From positions 4,425,424 through 4,489,423 of the forward strand of contig NZ_KB911579.1 in the NCBI RefSeq assembly GCF_000383575.1: a DNA stretch of 64,000 bases, given 5' to 3'. The notes beneath the pieces are model-generated. The model was not told the origin of the DNA. It saw only the letters and a program-made list of their open reading frames with translations, and made no database searches. The stretch comes from Salinispora oceanensis (GTDB lineage: Bacteria > Actinomycetota > Actinomycetes > Mycobacteriales > Micromonosporaceae). This document shows, one piece after another, positions 24,231-32,131 of the stretch (the first letter of the stretch is position 1; each line of letters begins with the position of its first letter). The position numbers and the translations under genes are program-made.

Positions 24231-25919
24231 TCAGGTGGCGAGCAACCGGTCGCGAACCTCCCGGCGCAGGACCTTGCCGATCTGGGAGCGGGGCAGGTCG
24301 TTGACCACCACCACCCGGCGCGGCACCTTGTACGCGGTCAGCTGCTCCCGGCACCTGGCCCGGATGCCCGCCTCGTCAGTGGTGCAGTCGGCGTGCAGCA
24401 CCACCGCGGCGACAACCTCCTCGCCGCCAGCGGCGCCGGGCAGGCCGACCGCCGCGGCGTCGTGGACCCCGGGGATCTGTCGCAGCGCCTCTTCCACTTC
24501 GGAGGGGTAGACGTTGAACCCACCGGTAATGATCAGTTCTTTGATCCGGTCAACGACCCGTACGAAGCCGTCCGAGTTCATCTCCACGATGTCCCCGGTC
24601 CGCAGCCAACCGCCGGGCAGCAGCACCGCCGCTGTTTCCTCCGGCCGGCACCAGTACCCGGCGAAGACCTGCGGCCCACTGATCAGCAACTCGCCTGCCT
24701 CACCAGGGGCGCGGTCCCGGGCCGGGTCCTCTGGGTCGACGATGCGAATATCGGTGGCGGGGAACGGAATGCCCACCGTGCCGGGTTGCCGAGCCGTGGA
24801 CACCGGGTTCCCCAACGCCACCGGGGAGGTCTCGGTCATCCCGTACCCCTCGACCAGCAGTCCGCCGGTCACCGACTCCCACAGGCCCACGGTGGCCGGG
24901 GGCAGCGACATCGCCCCGGAGATGGCGTACCGGATGGAGGTCAGGTCGACCCCGCGTTCCCGGGCGGCGACGGCGAGCTTCTCGTAGATTGGGGGCACCG
25001 CCGGCAGGAACGTCGGCGGGCGGCGACGCATCGCCTGGAGGGTCTCGTCCACGTCAAAGCGGGGCAGCAGCACCAGGGTCGCGCCGATGCTGACCGAGAA
25101 GGTCAGGCAGAGCGTCAGCCCATAGGCGTGGAACAGCGGTAGCACGCCGTACACGGTCTCGGCGCCGTCGCGGAGTCCCGGCACCCACGCGCGGCCCTGC
25201 GCGGCGTTGACGCGCAGGTTGCGGTGGGTGAGGATCGCTCCCTTCGGGGTGCCGGTGGTGCCGCCGGTGTACTGCAACAGCGCGGTGTCGTCCGGCTCCG
25301 GCGCGGGGTGGTCGGCGGCCAGCGGCCCGCTGCCGGCCAGTAGGCGCTCCCAGGCCAGGGTGCCCGGCGCGGGAGCGGTGATAGCGGCGCGGGCGGTGCG
25401 GGCCCGGGGCACCGGTAGCCGCAGCGCCCAGCGTTTGAGCCGGGGCAGGGCCGCACTGAGATCGACTGCGATGACCGTTTCGACCTTGGTGGCGTTGGTG
25501 GTGCGTTGCACCAGCGGGGCGACCTTGTTCCAGACCACGGCGACCCGGGCACCGTGGTCGGCGAGTTGATGGGCCAGTTCCTGCTCGGTGTAGAGCGGGT
25601 TGTGCTCGACCACGATCGCACCGAGCCTCAGCACCGCGTAGAAGGCCACCACGTGCTGCGGGCAGTTCGGTAGGACCAGTGCGACCCGGTCGCCTTGGCC
25701 GACGCCGAGGCGGCGTAGCGCCTCAGCCGCCCGGTCCACCTGCGCCGCCAGCTCCCGGTAGCTGGTGGTGGCGCCGAAGAAGTCCAGCGCGGTCCGGTCG
25801 CCGAACCGGTGAACGGCCACTCGCAGCAGGTCGACCAGGGACTCGTCGGTCGGGGTGATGGTCGTCGGCACCCCCGGTGCGTAGCTCCGCAGCCACGGCC
25901 GTTCGGCGCTCAGGTTCAT
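24231..25919 (-). CDS. Long-chain fatty-acid-CoA ligase (AMP-forming)
   Basis: A 562-residue ANL-superfamily enzyme that activates fatty acids through an acyl-adenylate. The P-loop motif is YTGGTTGTPKGAILTHRN, the second core motif GYGMTETSP, and the hinge GWLRTGDIVEMNSDGFVRVVDR; the last catalytic lysine lies in SQIGKVLRREV. The substrate-loading architecture is that of FadD-type enzymes. The start is ATG 25919: GGGGAGG sits 9 nt upstream, directly before an in-frame ATG that would be too close. It is convergent with the desaturase gene, so a shared lipid role is plausible but not shown. Confidence 0.93.
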   Translation of the reverse strand: MNLSAERPWLRSYAPGVPTTITPTDESLVDLLRVAVHRFGDRTALDFFGATTSYRELAAQVDRAAEALRRLGVGQGDRVALVLPNCPQHVVAFYAVLRLGAIVVEHNPLYTEQELAHQLADHGARVAVVWNKVAPLVQRTTNATKVETVIAVDLSAALPRLKRWALRLPVPRARTARAAITAPAPGTLAWERLLAGSGPLAADHPAPEPDDTALLQYTGGTTGTPKGAILTHRNLRVNAAQGRAWVPGLRDGAETVYGVLPLFHAYGLTLCLTFSVSIGATLVLLPRFDVDETLQAMRRRPPTFLPAVPPIYEKLAVAARERGVDLTSIRYAISGAMSLPPATVGLWESVTGGLLVEGYGMTETSPVALGNPVSTARQPGTVGIPFPATDIRIVDPEDPARDRAPGEAGELLISGPQVFAGYWCRPEETAAVLLPGGWLRTGDIVEMNSDGFVRVVDRIKELIITGGFNVYPSEVEEALRQIPGVHDAAAVGLPGAAGGEEVVAAVVLHADCTTDEAGIRARCREQLTAYKVPRRVVVVNDLPRSQIGKVLRREVRDRLLAT

Positions 25920-26022
25920 GGTGTCCATCCTCCCCACGTTCGTCTACCGGACCGTAACCTACGGTCTGGTAGAAAACCCGGCGAGGTACCTGTCGCCGCA
26001 CCGCCGATCGAGTGCTCCGTGG

Positions 26023-26199
26023 TCAGTGCCGTCGTTGCGACTGCCGGGCCATCTGGCGCACCTTGACCACCGCCATGATGATCACAACCACCAGCGCGAT
26101 CGCACCGATAACCATCAGCCATTGGGCCGCCTGCCAGAGCAGTCCCAGCAGGATGAGTGCGGCAGCGACGATGCCGATGACCCACAGTACTACCCGCAT
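26023..26199 (-). CDS. Small two-helix membrane protein
   Basis: A 58-residue protein. It begins MRVVLWVIGIVAAALILLGL, continues LWQAAQWLMVIGAIALVVVI and ends VRQMARQSQRRH. Two hydrophobic stretches of about 20 residues fit a hairpin membrane protein with a basic C-terminal tail. The start is ATG 26199, with GGAGG 5-6 nt upstream, which is a good ribosome site. The function is unknown. It follows the TauE-rhodanese genes in the same direction but after a 130-bp gap, so membership in that operon is uncertain. Confidence 0.7.
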   Translation of the reverse strand: MRVVLWVIGIVAAALILLGLLWQAAQWLMVIGAIALVVVIIMAVVKVRQMARQSQRRH

Positions 26200-26328
26200 G
26201 TCGACCTCCGTCCCGCCCCCGTTGGCGGGGGACGCTCCGCCGCCTTCCCGGCCTGGCCGACAACATGCGTGCGCGACTAACCGTCGAGCGCGGCTGCGCC
26301 GGGCGGGACGGCGAGTTCCCGCCCGTGT

Positions 26329-27225
26329 TCAGCTCTCCGCCTGCTGATCCGGCGCAGCGCGGCGCACCGGCCCCGCCGTCCCGGCGGGTCTGCGTCGGCG
26401 GCCGGCGACCAGCAGCGCCACCGCCCCGAGGGCACCGGCGAGGGCGGCTACCAGGATTTTGATCTGGCCATCGCCGGGCACCTGCTGGACCAGGATGAAC
26501 ACGCCCGCGACCACCACGAATCCGCCGAACGTCCGGCGGAGCACGACCTCGGGCACGCGGCCGGCCAGCCGGGCGCCGGCGAGGCTGCCGGCGACCGCGG
26601 CGGTGGTGACCGCGGCGGCCAGGCTCCAGTCGATGCTGACGCTGGACAAGAATCCGGCCAGACCCGCGAACGACTTCATCGCTATCACGACCAGTGAGGT
26701 GCCGGCGGCGACCGGCATCGGCAGACCACCGAGCAGGGCGAGCGCGGGTACTACCAGGAAGCCGCCACCCGCGCCGACCATACCGGTGACCAGGCCGACC
26801 ACGACGCCGTCCAGCAGGACCCGCCGCACCGGGAGCTCGCGTGGCACCGTACCGCCGGTGCCACGACGACCGCGGATCATCGCGGCCGCCGTGGCGAGCA
26901 TCATCACCGCGAAGCCGGTGAGCAGGATCGTCGCCGGGACGAACGCGGCCAGCCGGCCGCCGACGTAGGCCCCAGCCATGCCGGCGGCCCCGAAGAGCAG
27001 GCCGCTACGCCAGCGGATCCGTCCGGCACGGGCATGCGGTAGCACACCGACTGCGCTGGTCACGCCGACCACCAGCAGCGAGGTGGCGATCGCCTCCTTC
27101 GCCGGCAGGTCGGCGACGTAGACCAACAGTGGTACGGCGAGGATGGAGCCGCCCCCGCCGAGTAGGCCGAGGCTGAGCCCGATCAGGACAGCCAGCCCGA
27201 CGGTCAGGGCGAGGCTGACGGTCAC
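26329..27225 (-). CDS. TauE/SafE-family transporter, probable sulfite/thiosulfate exporter
   Basis: A 298-residue membrane protein with seven to eight helices and the two repeated cores typical of TauE/SafE: GLSLGLLGGGGSILAVPLLVY near residue 20 and GLVTGMVGAGGGFLVVPALAL near 165. The glycine-rich GGGG/GAGGGF loops are family signatures. In persulfide (cst) operons such a protein exports sulfite or thiosulfate produced from sulfur oxidation. Here it follows the rhodanese-DUF2892 gene with a 4-bp ATGA overlap, which shows translational coupling and supports that role. Confidence 0.93.
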   Translation of the reverse strand: MTVSLALTVGLAVLIGLSLGLLGGGGSILAVPLLVYVADLPAKEAIATSLLVVGVTSAVGVLPHARAGRIRWRSGLLFGAAGMAGAYVGGRLAAFVPATILLTGFAVMMLATAAAMIRGRRGTGGTVPRELPVRRVLLDGVVVGLVTGMVGAGGGFLVVPALALLGGLPMPVAAGTSLVVIAMKSFAGLAGFLSSVSIDWSLAAAVTTAAVAGSLAGARLAGRVPEVVLRRTFGGFVVVAGVFILVQQVPGDGQIKILVAALAGALGAVALLVAGRRRRPAGTAGPVRRAAPDQQAES

Positions 27226-27815
27226 GATCGCCGGCCAGCGGGCGAGGCGTCGCTCAGGTGACCGACGATGGTGTCCAGGTCACAACTGGCGTTCCGGTTG
27301 TACGGAAGCTTGCTGAGCAGCATGCCCAACGCGCAGGTGTTGCTCAGCGCGGCGGCGGTGAGTCCCGCGCCGATGACGCCGGCTATCCACTCGGCACCGG
27401 GTACGAACAGCGAGGCCACGACACTGGCCAGCACGATGGCGCCGGCGACCAGCCGGACCTGCCGCTCCAGGTCCCACCGGGGGGCGCCTTCGGTGACGGG
27501 CCCGGCGGCGCCCCGCCACGCCACCATGCCGCCGGTCAGGACCTTGACGTTCGGTAGGCCGATCCCGGCAAGCGTCCGTTCGGCCTGCCTGGCCCGGGCC
27601 CCCGAGTGGCAGATCAGCACAACGTCCTCGTCGAGGTGGTCGCGGAGCTCCGCGCGATGCTCCTTGAGCAGGTCGAGGGGCACGTTGTAGGCACCGGGGA
27701 TGTGTGCGGTCGTGAACTCGGCCGGAGTGCGCACGTCGAGCAGGCGCGGGGCGCTACCCGAGTCGATGAGCTCCCGCAGCTGGGTGGCGTCGAGGGCGGT
27801 ATGGGTGGTGGTCAT
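27222..27815 (-). CDS. Rhodanese domain fused to a membrane DUF2892-type tail
   Basis: A 197-residue protein. Residues 1-110 are a rhodanese with the catalytic cysteine in LICHSGARARQAE, and the strand DVRTPAEFTTAHIPGAYNV. Residues 120-180 hold two helices (VAGAIVLASVVASLFV and GVIGAGLTAAALSNT) of the DUF2892 type, including the NTCALGMLLSKLPYNR end. The rhodanese would face the cytosol at the membrane, passing sulfane sulfur beside the TauE exporter. The start is ATG 27815 with GGAG upstream. The preceding gene is the MBL-rhodanese fusion, 73 bp away. Confidence 0.9.
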   Translation of the reverse strand: MTTTHTALDATQLRELIDSGSAPRLLDVRTPAEFTTAHIPGAYNVPLDLLKEHRAELRDHLDEDVVLICHSGARARQAERTLAGIGLPNVKVLTGGMVAWRGAAGPVTEGAPRWDLERQVRLVAGAIVLASVVASLFVPGAEWIAGVIGAGLTAAALSNTCALGMLLSKLPYNRNASCDLDTIVGHLSDASPAGRRS

Positions 27816-27888
27816 GGTCTCCTCGCTTACGGGTGCTTCGGTGGGATGGACGAAGGGGCGCCGCTCGTCGCAGGGCGGCCGTGCTGGT

Positions 27889-29301
27889 TCAGGCGTGGGT
27901 GGCACCCGGCCCGACCAGGGTGACTCCGGCCTCCGCCGCCGCGGCGAACCGGTCGTCGATGACGACCACGTCGCGGCCGGCATTCGCCAACAGCGACCCG
28001 GCGGCGGCGGCCCGGTAGCCGGAACCGCAGTGCACCCAGACCGCGCCGGCGGGCAGGTCGGTGAGCCGCTGGGGAAGTGCGGGTAGGGGAAGGTGTACGG
28101 CTCCGGCGATGTGGCCCGCGGTCCACTCGTTGGCCATTCGCACGTCGAGCACCACGTCGGGGGTGGGCAGCCCGGTGGGGAGCCGCCCGGCTTGGGCGGC
28201 GGCCAGCGCGGCGAAGTCGGCCAGCGGTAGCTCCCGTAGCTGTTCGTGGTCGGCGGCCCATTGCCCGGCCGTACCGGTGGCCTGGGCAGCTGGCCGGTCG
28301 ATGCCGATGCGTACCAGTTCGCGCTGTGCCTCGGCGATCTGCGCGGAGGTCTCGGCGAGCAGGGTCACCGGGGTGCCCCAGCTGATGAGCCAGCCGAGCC
28401 AGGTGGACATCGCTCCGTCCAGTCCGAGGCTGACCGTACCCGCCAGATGGGAGGCGGCGTACGCCTTGCGGTGCCGTAGGTCGACCACCCATTCCCCGGC
28501 ATTGACCCGTCGGCGCAGTTCGGCGGCGTCGGCGCGGGCGACCGGAGTGAGGTCCACCGGTGCCGGACCGCTGAGGTTGGTAGCGCCCATGTGGGCGTAG
28601 TAGGCGGGGTAGGCGTCCAACCCGGAGAGGGTCTCGGTGATGAAGGCGTCGGCGGCCAGCCGGAGCACCGGGTTGGCCTCCTTCTCCCGGCCGATGGTCG
28701 ATTCCGGGGCGTCGGTCTGGCTGGCGGAGCAGAAGCTGCCGAATCCGTGGGTCGGCCACACCTCGGCGCCGTCGGGCAGCAGGTCGGCCAGCCGTCGGGC
28801 CGAGGCGTGCTGGTGGTGGGCCAGTTCGTGGGCGTGTTGCTGGCCGAGCAGGTCGGTGCGGCCGGTGGTACCGAAGAGGAGCGAGCCGCCGGTGAAGACT
28901 CCCGCCGGTCGCCAGTCGCCATCGTGCGCGTAGTCCAGGACGTAGGACAGGTGGTGGAAGGTGTGGCCGGGAGTGGCGATCACCCGCAGGCGCATCGTGT
29001 CGGAGACCGCCACGGTGTCGCCGTCGGCGACCGGCAGCCGTCCGAATTCGACCCGCTCGGCCGCGGCGACCAGGTAGTGGGCACCGGTCGCCCGGGCCAG
29101 TTCGAGGCCACCGGAGACGTAGTCGTTATGGATGTGCGTCTCGACCACGTGGGTGATTCGGACTCCCGCCGCTCCGGCAAGGTAAAGGATTCGGTCGATG
29201 TCGCGCTGTGGGTCGACGACGACCGCTACCTGACCATCGGAGGCCAGGTAGCTGCGGTCGCCCAGGGATGAGGTCGCGAGGACCGACACGTTGAACTCCA
29301 C
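27889..29301 (-). CDS. Persulfide dioxygenase-rhodanese fusion (CstB-like)
   Basis: A 470-residue protein. Residues 1-250 form an ETHE1-type metallo-beta-lactamase fold with THIHNDYVSGG, PGHTFHHLSY, and PTHGFGSFCS, the metal ligands of persulfide dioxygenases. A first rhodanese (about 265-365) lacks a catalytic cysteine (VTLLAETSAQ at that site). A second rhodanese (about 380-465) has it in WVHCGSGYRAAAA. Such fusions convert low-molecular-weight persulfides to sulfite/thiosulfate and are known as CstB. The start is GTG 29301 with GGAAGGAG upstream; the operator at 29329-29344 lies just in front. First gene of the module behind that operator. Confidence 0.92.
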   Translation of the reverse strand: MEFNVSVLATSSLGDRSYLASDGQVAVVVDPQRDIDRILYLAGAAGVRITHVVETHIHNDYVSGGLELARATGAHYLVAAAERVEFGRLPVADGDTVAVSDTMRLRVIATPGHTFHHLSYVLDYAHDGDWRPAGVFTGGSLLFGTTGRTDLLGQQHAHELAHHQHASARRLADLLPDGAEVWPTHGFGSFCSASQTDAPESTIGREKEANPVLRLAADAFITETLSGLDAYPAYYAHMGATNLSGPAPVDLTPVARADAAELRRRVNAGEWVVDLRHRKAYAASHLAGTVSLGLDGAMSTWLGWLISWGTPVTLLAETSAQIAEAQRELVRIGIDRPAAQATGTAGQWAADHEQLRELPLADFAALAAAQAGRLPTGLPTPDVVLDVRMANEWTAGHIAGAVHLPLPALPQRLTDLPAGAVWVHCGSGYRAAAAGSLLANAGRDVVVIDDRFAAAAEAGVTLVGPGATHA

Positions 29302-29328
29302 CGTCGTGCTCCTTCCAGGAGAGGATTT

Positions 29329-29344
29329 ATACCCCCGGGGGTAT
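29329..29344. promoter_or_regulatory. CstR/CsoR-type operator in front of the MBL-rhodanese gene
   Basis: A perfect 16-bp palindrome, ATACCCCCGGGGGTAT, 28 nt before the GTG start. G-tract/C-tract dyads flanked by AT are the known operator form of CsoR-family repressors, including CstR. A half-site ATACCCCCT lies 38 bp away at 29384-29392. Confidence 0.85.
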
Positions 29345-29387
29345 CCAGCGGGCGGGCGGGTGCCTTTCGGTTGGCGTGCCGGATACC

Positions 29388-29417
29388 CCCTCCGACCGCC
29401 GGAATGCGGCCGGAGGG
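29388..29417 (-). terminator. Hairpin between the CstR-type gene and the module
   Basis: Arms 29388-29399 and 29406-29417 pair at 11 of 12 positions, 19 bp after the regulator stop. It may end the regulator transcript, and it overlaps the half-site at 29384-29392. Confidence 0.5.
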
Positions 29418-29435
29418 TTCGTTCTTCGGGTTGGC

Positions 29436-29705
29436 TCAGGCCAGGGTCAGGAAGAGCTTCTCCAGCTCCTCCTCGGTTATCTCCGGTGCCTCGCCCTGTT
29501 CCCGGGCGGTGGTGCAGTGCCGCATGCCCGAGGCGATGATCTTGTAACCAGCGCGGTCGACGGCCTTCGACACCGCGGCGAGCTGGGTCAGCACCTCCCG
29601 GCAGTCCTGACCGTCTTCCATCATGTCGATCACAGCGTTGAGTTGGCCTCGGGCGCGCTTGAGTCGGGTCAGTGCAGCACCGGTCATCTCGGGTTGAAGT
29701 TTCAT
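29436..29705 (-). CDS. CsoR-family sulfur-sensing repressor, CstR type
   Basis: An 89-residue helical repressor (DUF156/CsoR family). C35 lies in GQDCREVLTQL and C64 in GMRHCTTAR, 29 residues apart as in copper CsoR and CstR. The copper-binding histidine of CsoR, expected 25 residues after the first cysteine, is glycine (G60). That C-x-C pattern without the histidine matches CstR, the persulfide sensor that forms di- to tetra-sulfide links between the two cysteines. The start is ATG 29705 with GGAGG 6 nt away. Operators lie upstream of it (29725-29744) and in front of the next gene, so it likely represses both. Confidence 0.88.
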   Translation of the reverse strand: MKLQPEMTGAALTRLKRARGQLNAVIDMMEDGQDCREVLTQLAAVSKAVDRAGYKIIASGMRHCTTAREQGEAPEITEEELEKLFLTLA

Positions 29706-29724
29706 CTGGCACCTCCGATACCCA

Positions 29725-29744
29725 CCATACCCCCCGGGGTATGG
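29725..29744. promoter_or_regulatory. Second CstR/CsoR-type operator, autoregulatory
   Basis: CCATACCCC, two bases, GGGGTATGG: a 9-2-9 dyad located 20-39 bp before the regulator's ATG. It shares the TACCCC/GGGGTA core with the operator at 29329-29344. On the other side it faces the threonine-synthase-like relic at 29765. Confidence 0.85.
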
Positions 29745-29764
29745 TGCGCGTAGTGGTCTTCGTC

Positions 29765-29950
29765 ATGCCAATCCGGCCGGCGAGTGCTCTCGCTGTCACG
29801 GACCTGGAGTGCATCCGGTGCGGCACTCGCCATCCCGTCCGGGACTATCCGCTCGGCTACCCCCGGCGGGTCACCCGACGGTCTGTCCCGTGCCGACCAT
29901 CGGGCGAGGGTGGCTGGTCGCTCAGCGGTCGCCGCCGCTCGCGCTGTTGA
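29765..29950 (+). pseudogene. N-terminal relic resembling threonine synthase
   Basis: The plus frame from ATG 29765 reads PASALAVTDLECIRCGTRHP, then VRDYPLGYPRR. The run 'L.DLEC..CG..(Y/H)P....' matches the zinc-ribbon-like start of threonine synthase/PLP-lyase proteins of actinobacteria. After about 30 residues the similarity ends; the frame turns Arg/Ser-rich and stops at 29950, and the GGDEF gene overlaps it from the other strand. It reads as a truncated gene that once stood divergent from the CstR-type regulator under the same operator. Similarity judged by eye only. Confidence 0.4.
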
Positions 29951-30569
29951 GGAGCTGCCGGAGGTGGGGCGAGTCGATGCTCTTCGCCCGGTACATCGCG
30001 GCGTCGGCCCGGTCCAACGCCTCGGAGAGCTGGGTGGGGCAGGTGACCGGCGCCAGCCCGACGGAGGCTGTCACTCGCACGCTTGCGGAGTGCAGCCGGA
30101 TCGGTGCGGCGAGGACGTCGTGCAGCCGGCGGCTGGCGTGCTCAAGCCACCGCCGCTCGACCTCGGGAGCGGTGAGCAGCCCGGCGAACTCATCCCCGCC
30201 GAGTCGGGCGACCGGGTCGCCTCCAGCGAAGTCGGCGAGCCGCTGGGCGACATTGACCAGTACCTGGTCGCCGGCGGCGTGCCCGTACCGATCGTTGATC
30301 TGTTTGAAGTCGTCGAGATCGAGGACGACGGCGATCAGCGGTCGCCCGTCCGCTCGAGTCAGCAGAGCGGCGGCCAGCCGATGAAAGGCTCGTCGGTTGG
30401 GTAGGCCGGTGAGCGGGTCGTGGCTGGCCGCGTGGCGCTCGGCGGCGAGCTCGGCCTGGAGGGCGGCGATCTCCGTCTCGGCCTGCACCGCCCGGCGGTG
30501 CAGCTGCCAGGACGAGACGAGGGCGCCCGCGGCGCAGACGCCGGACGCGATCGTCAGCGGATCCGGCAT
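29922..30569 (-). CDS. GGDEF-domain diguanylate cyclase
   Basis: A 215-residue protein. One N-terminal membrane segment (PLTIASGVCAAGALVSSWQL), a short coiled coil (AETEIAALQAELAAE), then a complete GGDEF domain from HDPLTGLPNRRAF. The active-site loop is RLGGDEFAGL, with metal and base contacts in DLDDFKQIND. An RxxD inhibitory site 5 residues before the motif is not present in usual form. It should make cyclic di-GMP, a developmental signal in actinomycetes. The start is ATG 30569 with GGAGG upstream; ATG 30584 is less likely. Confidence 0.92.
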   Translation of the reverse strand: MPDPLTIASGVCAAGALVSSWQLHRRAVQAETEIAALQAELAAERHAASHDPLTGLPNRRAFHRLAAALLTRADGRPLIAVVLDLDDFKQINDRYGHAAGDQVLVNVAQRLADFAGGDPVARLGGDEFAGLLTAPEVERRWLEHASRRLHDVLAAPIRLHSASVRVTASVGLAPVTCPTQLSEALDRADAAMYRAKSIDSPHLRQLLNSASGGDR

Positions 30570-30746
30570 GAGTCCTCCCGTCATACCGATGACCCGGCAT
30601 CGCCGATGGTCACCGACCCCGTGTCTGCCCTGCTAGTCGCCTAGTAAAGGTGACTTACGGTAAGCGGATCGACACCACTCCCGTCGGCTATCATGCGCTC
30701 TGTCCGATGCAGATGCAATAGCAGATGCACGTGCAGGAGCCTCTCT

Positions 30747-30780
30747 GTCCACACGCACCCGCAGGGGCTGCGGTGTGGAC
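30747..30780. repeat. Inverted repeat upstream of the DUF397 gene
   Basis: GTCCACAC (30747-30754) pairs with GTGTGGAC (30773-30780), with an inner GCAG/CTGC stem. Directly upstream, GCAGATGCA occurs twice (30711-30719 and 30721-30729). This may be an operator of the DUF397/XRE pair. Confidence 0.45.
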
Positions 30781-30804
30781 GGATGCATGACGAGAAGGGC
30801 GCAC

Positions 30805-31044
30805 ATGCAGCCGCTACCGAATGGCGTTCCCGTTCCCGAGCTGCCGCCGTTGCGGTGGCAGAAGAGTCGCCGTAGCAACCCCAGCGGCAACTGCGTCGAG
30901 CTGGCCGAACTACCCGATGGTGCGGGCATCGCCGTGCGCAACTCCCGACATCCCGACGGCCCCGCCTTGATCTACACCGTGGACGAGATCGCGGCCTTCG
31001 TGCTCGGCGCCCGGGATGGTGATTTTGATCACCTGATTCACTGA
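30805..31044 (+). CDS. DUF397 protein, small partner of XRE regulator
   Basis: A 79-residue DUF397 protein. The family pattern is WQKSRRSNPSGNCVELAEL then IAVRNSRHPDGPALIYT and a C-terminal helix. These proteins are confined to actinomycetes, occur in many copies beside XRE/DUF5753 regulators and act with them in developmental control (as shown for WhiJ-type systems). The start is ATG 30805; AGAAGGG is upstream. The XRE gene follows 111 bp later, reversing the more common order in which the regulator comes first. Confidence 0.9.
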   Translation: MQPLPNGVPVPELPPLRWQKSRRSNPSGNCVELAELPDGAGIAVRNSRHPDGPALIYTVDEIAAFVLGARDGDFDHLIH

Positions 31045-31155
31045 TCCACGCCGCGCCGTCGGGACCGATTCCCCTCACCGACAGGCCATGGCATGCTGGC
31101 CCGGCGACCGGGTCAGGTCCGGCCCGGGCGCGGTCCAGCAAACGGAGGCGCGGCA

Positions 31156-32043
31156 GTGGCGACGATACCCGTTGAGGGGGGGTCATCGGCGGGCCCAACC
31201 GTCCTGCGGATGATGCTCGGCGCGCAGCTGCGCCGGTTGCGGGAGTCCTGCGGGGTGACCCGGGAGGGCGCGGGCTGGGAGATTCGGGCCTCTGAATCGA
31301 AGATCAGCAGAATGGAGCTGGGGCGGGTCGGGTTCAAGGAACGCGACGTCGCCGATCTGCTGACCCTCTATGGCATCACCGACCCTACCGAGCGGGACGC
31401 CCTGCTCCACCTTGCCCGGGACGCGAACAGCCCCGGTTGGTGGCACCGATACGGTGACGTGCTGCCGTCCTGGTTCCAGGCGTACCTCGGGCTGGAGGCG
31501 GCAGCTGCCCTGATCCGCACCTACGAGCTCCAGTTCGTGCCCGGCCTGCTCCAGACCGAGGAGTACGCCCGGGCGGTCGTGCTGCTCGGTCACAGCCGCG
31601 CCACGTCGGCGGAGATCGACCGTCGGGTCACCCTGCGGATGCGGCGGCAGGAGGTGCTGCACCGGGAGGATCCGCCGCAGCTGTGGGCCGTGGTGGACGA
31701 GGCGGCCCTGCGCCGGCCGATCGGCGGCACGGCGGTCATGCGGCAGCAGGTCTCGGCGCTGATCGAGGCGACAAGGTTGCCGAACGTACGGCTCCAGGTC
31801 GTACCGTTCGCCGCCGGCGGGCACGCCGCCGCGGGCGGCGCCTTCTCCATCCTGCGCTTCGGTGACCAGGAGCTGCCCGATGTGGTCTACATTGAGCAGC
31901 TCACCAGTGCCCTCTACCTCGACAAGCGGGAAGATCTGGAGTTCTACGCGTTGGCGATGGAGCGGCTCTGCGTGGAGGCGGAGCCGCCGGAGCGTACGCC
32001 GGAACTCCTCGGCCGGATCCTGGCCGAACTGCCCGCGGACTGA
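31156..32043 (+). CDS. XRE-family regulator with DUF5753 domain
   Basis: A 295-residue protein. The helix-turn-helix occupies about residues 20-75 (LRRLRESCGVTREGAGWEIR, SESKISRMELGR). The rest is the DUF5753 ligand-like domain (WFQAYLGLEAAAALIRTYEL, VPGLLQTEEYARAV, and YLDKREDLEFYALAMERL near the end). Members pair with DUF397 proteins; the XRE member binds DNA and the small partner modulates it. The start is GTG 31156 with GGAGG 7 nt upstream. Together with the DUF397 gene it forms a self-contained module. Confidence 0.92.
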   Translation: MATIPVEGGSSAGPTVLRMMLGAQLRRLRESCGVTREGAGWEIRASESKISRMELGRVGFKERDVADLLTLYGITDPTERDALLHLARDANSPGWWHRYGDVLPSWFQAYLGLEAAAALIRTYELQFVPGLLQTEEYARAVVLLGHSRATSAEIDRRVTLRMRRQEVLHREDPPQLWAVVDEAALRRPIGGTAVMRQQVSALIEATRLPNVRLQVVPFAAGGHAAAGGAFSILRFGDQELPDVVYIEQLTSALYLDKREDLEFYALAMERLCVEAEPPERTPELLGRILAELPAD

Positions 32044-32131
32044 CTCGGCGCCACAGCCGCCCGAGCTGGTCCTCCGGTTGACCGTGGACCGCCTGGATGC
32101 GCTGACAGGATCAGTTCGTACCGTGTAGGCC

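Noticed and set aside
29436..29705. Copper sensor CsoR annotation
   Set aside because: The Cu(I)-binding histidine is Gly60, and the neighbours are sulfur-handling genes; a CstR-type role fits better.
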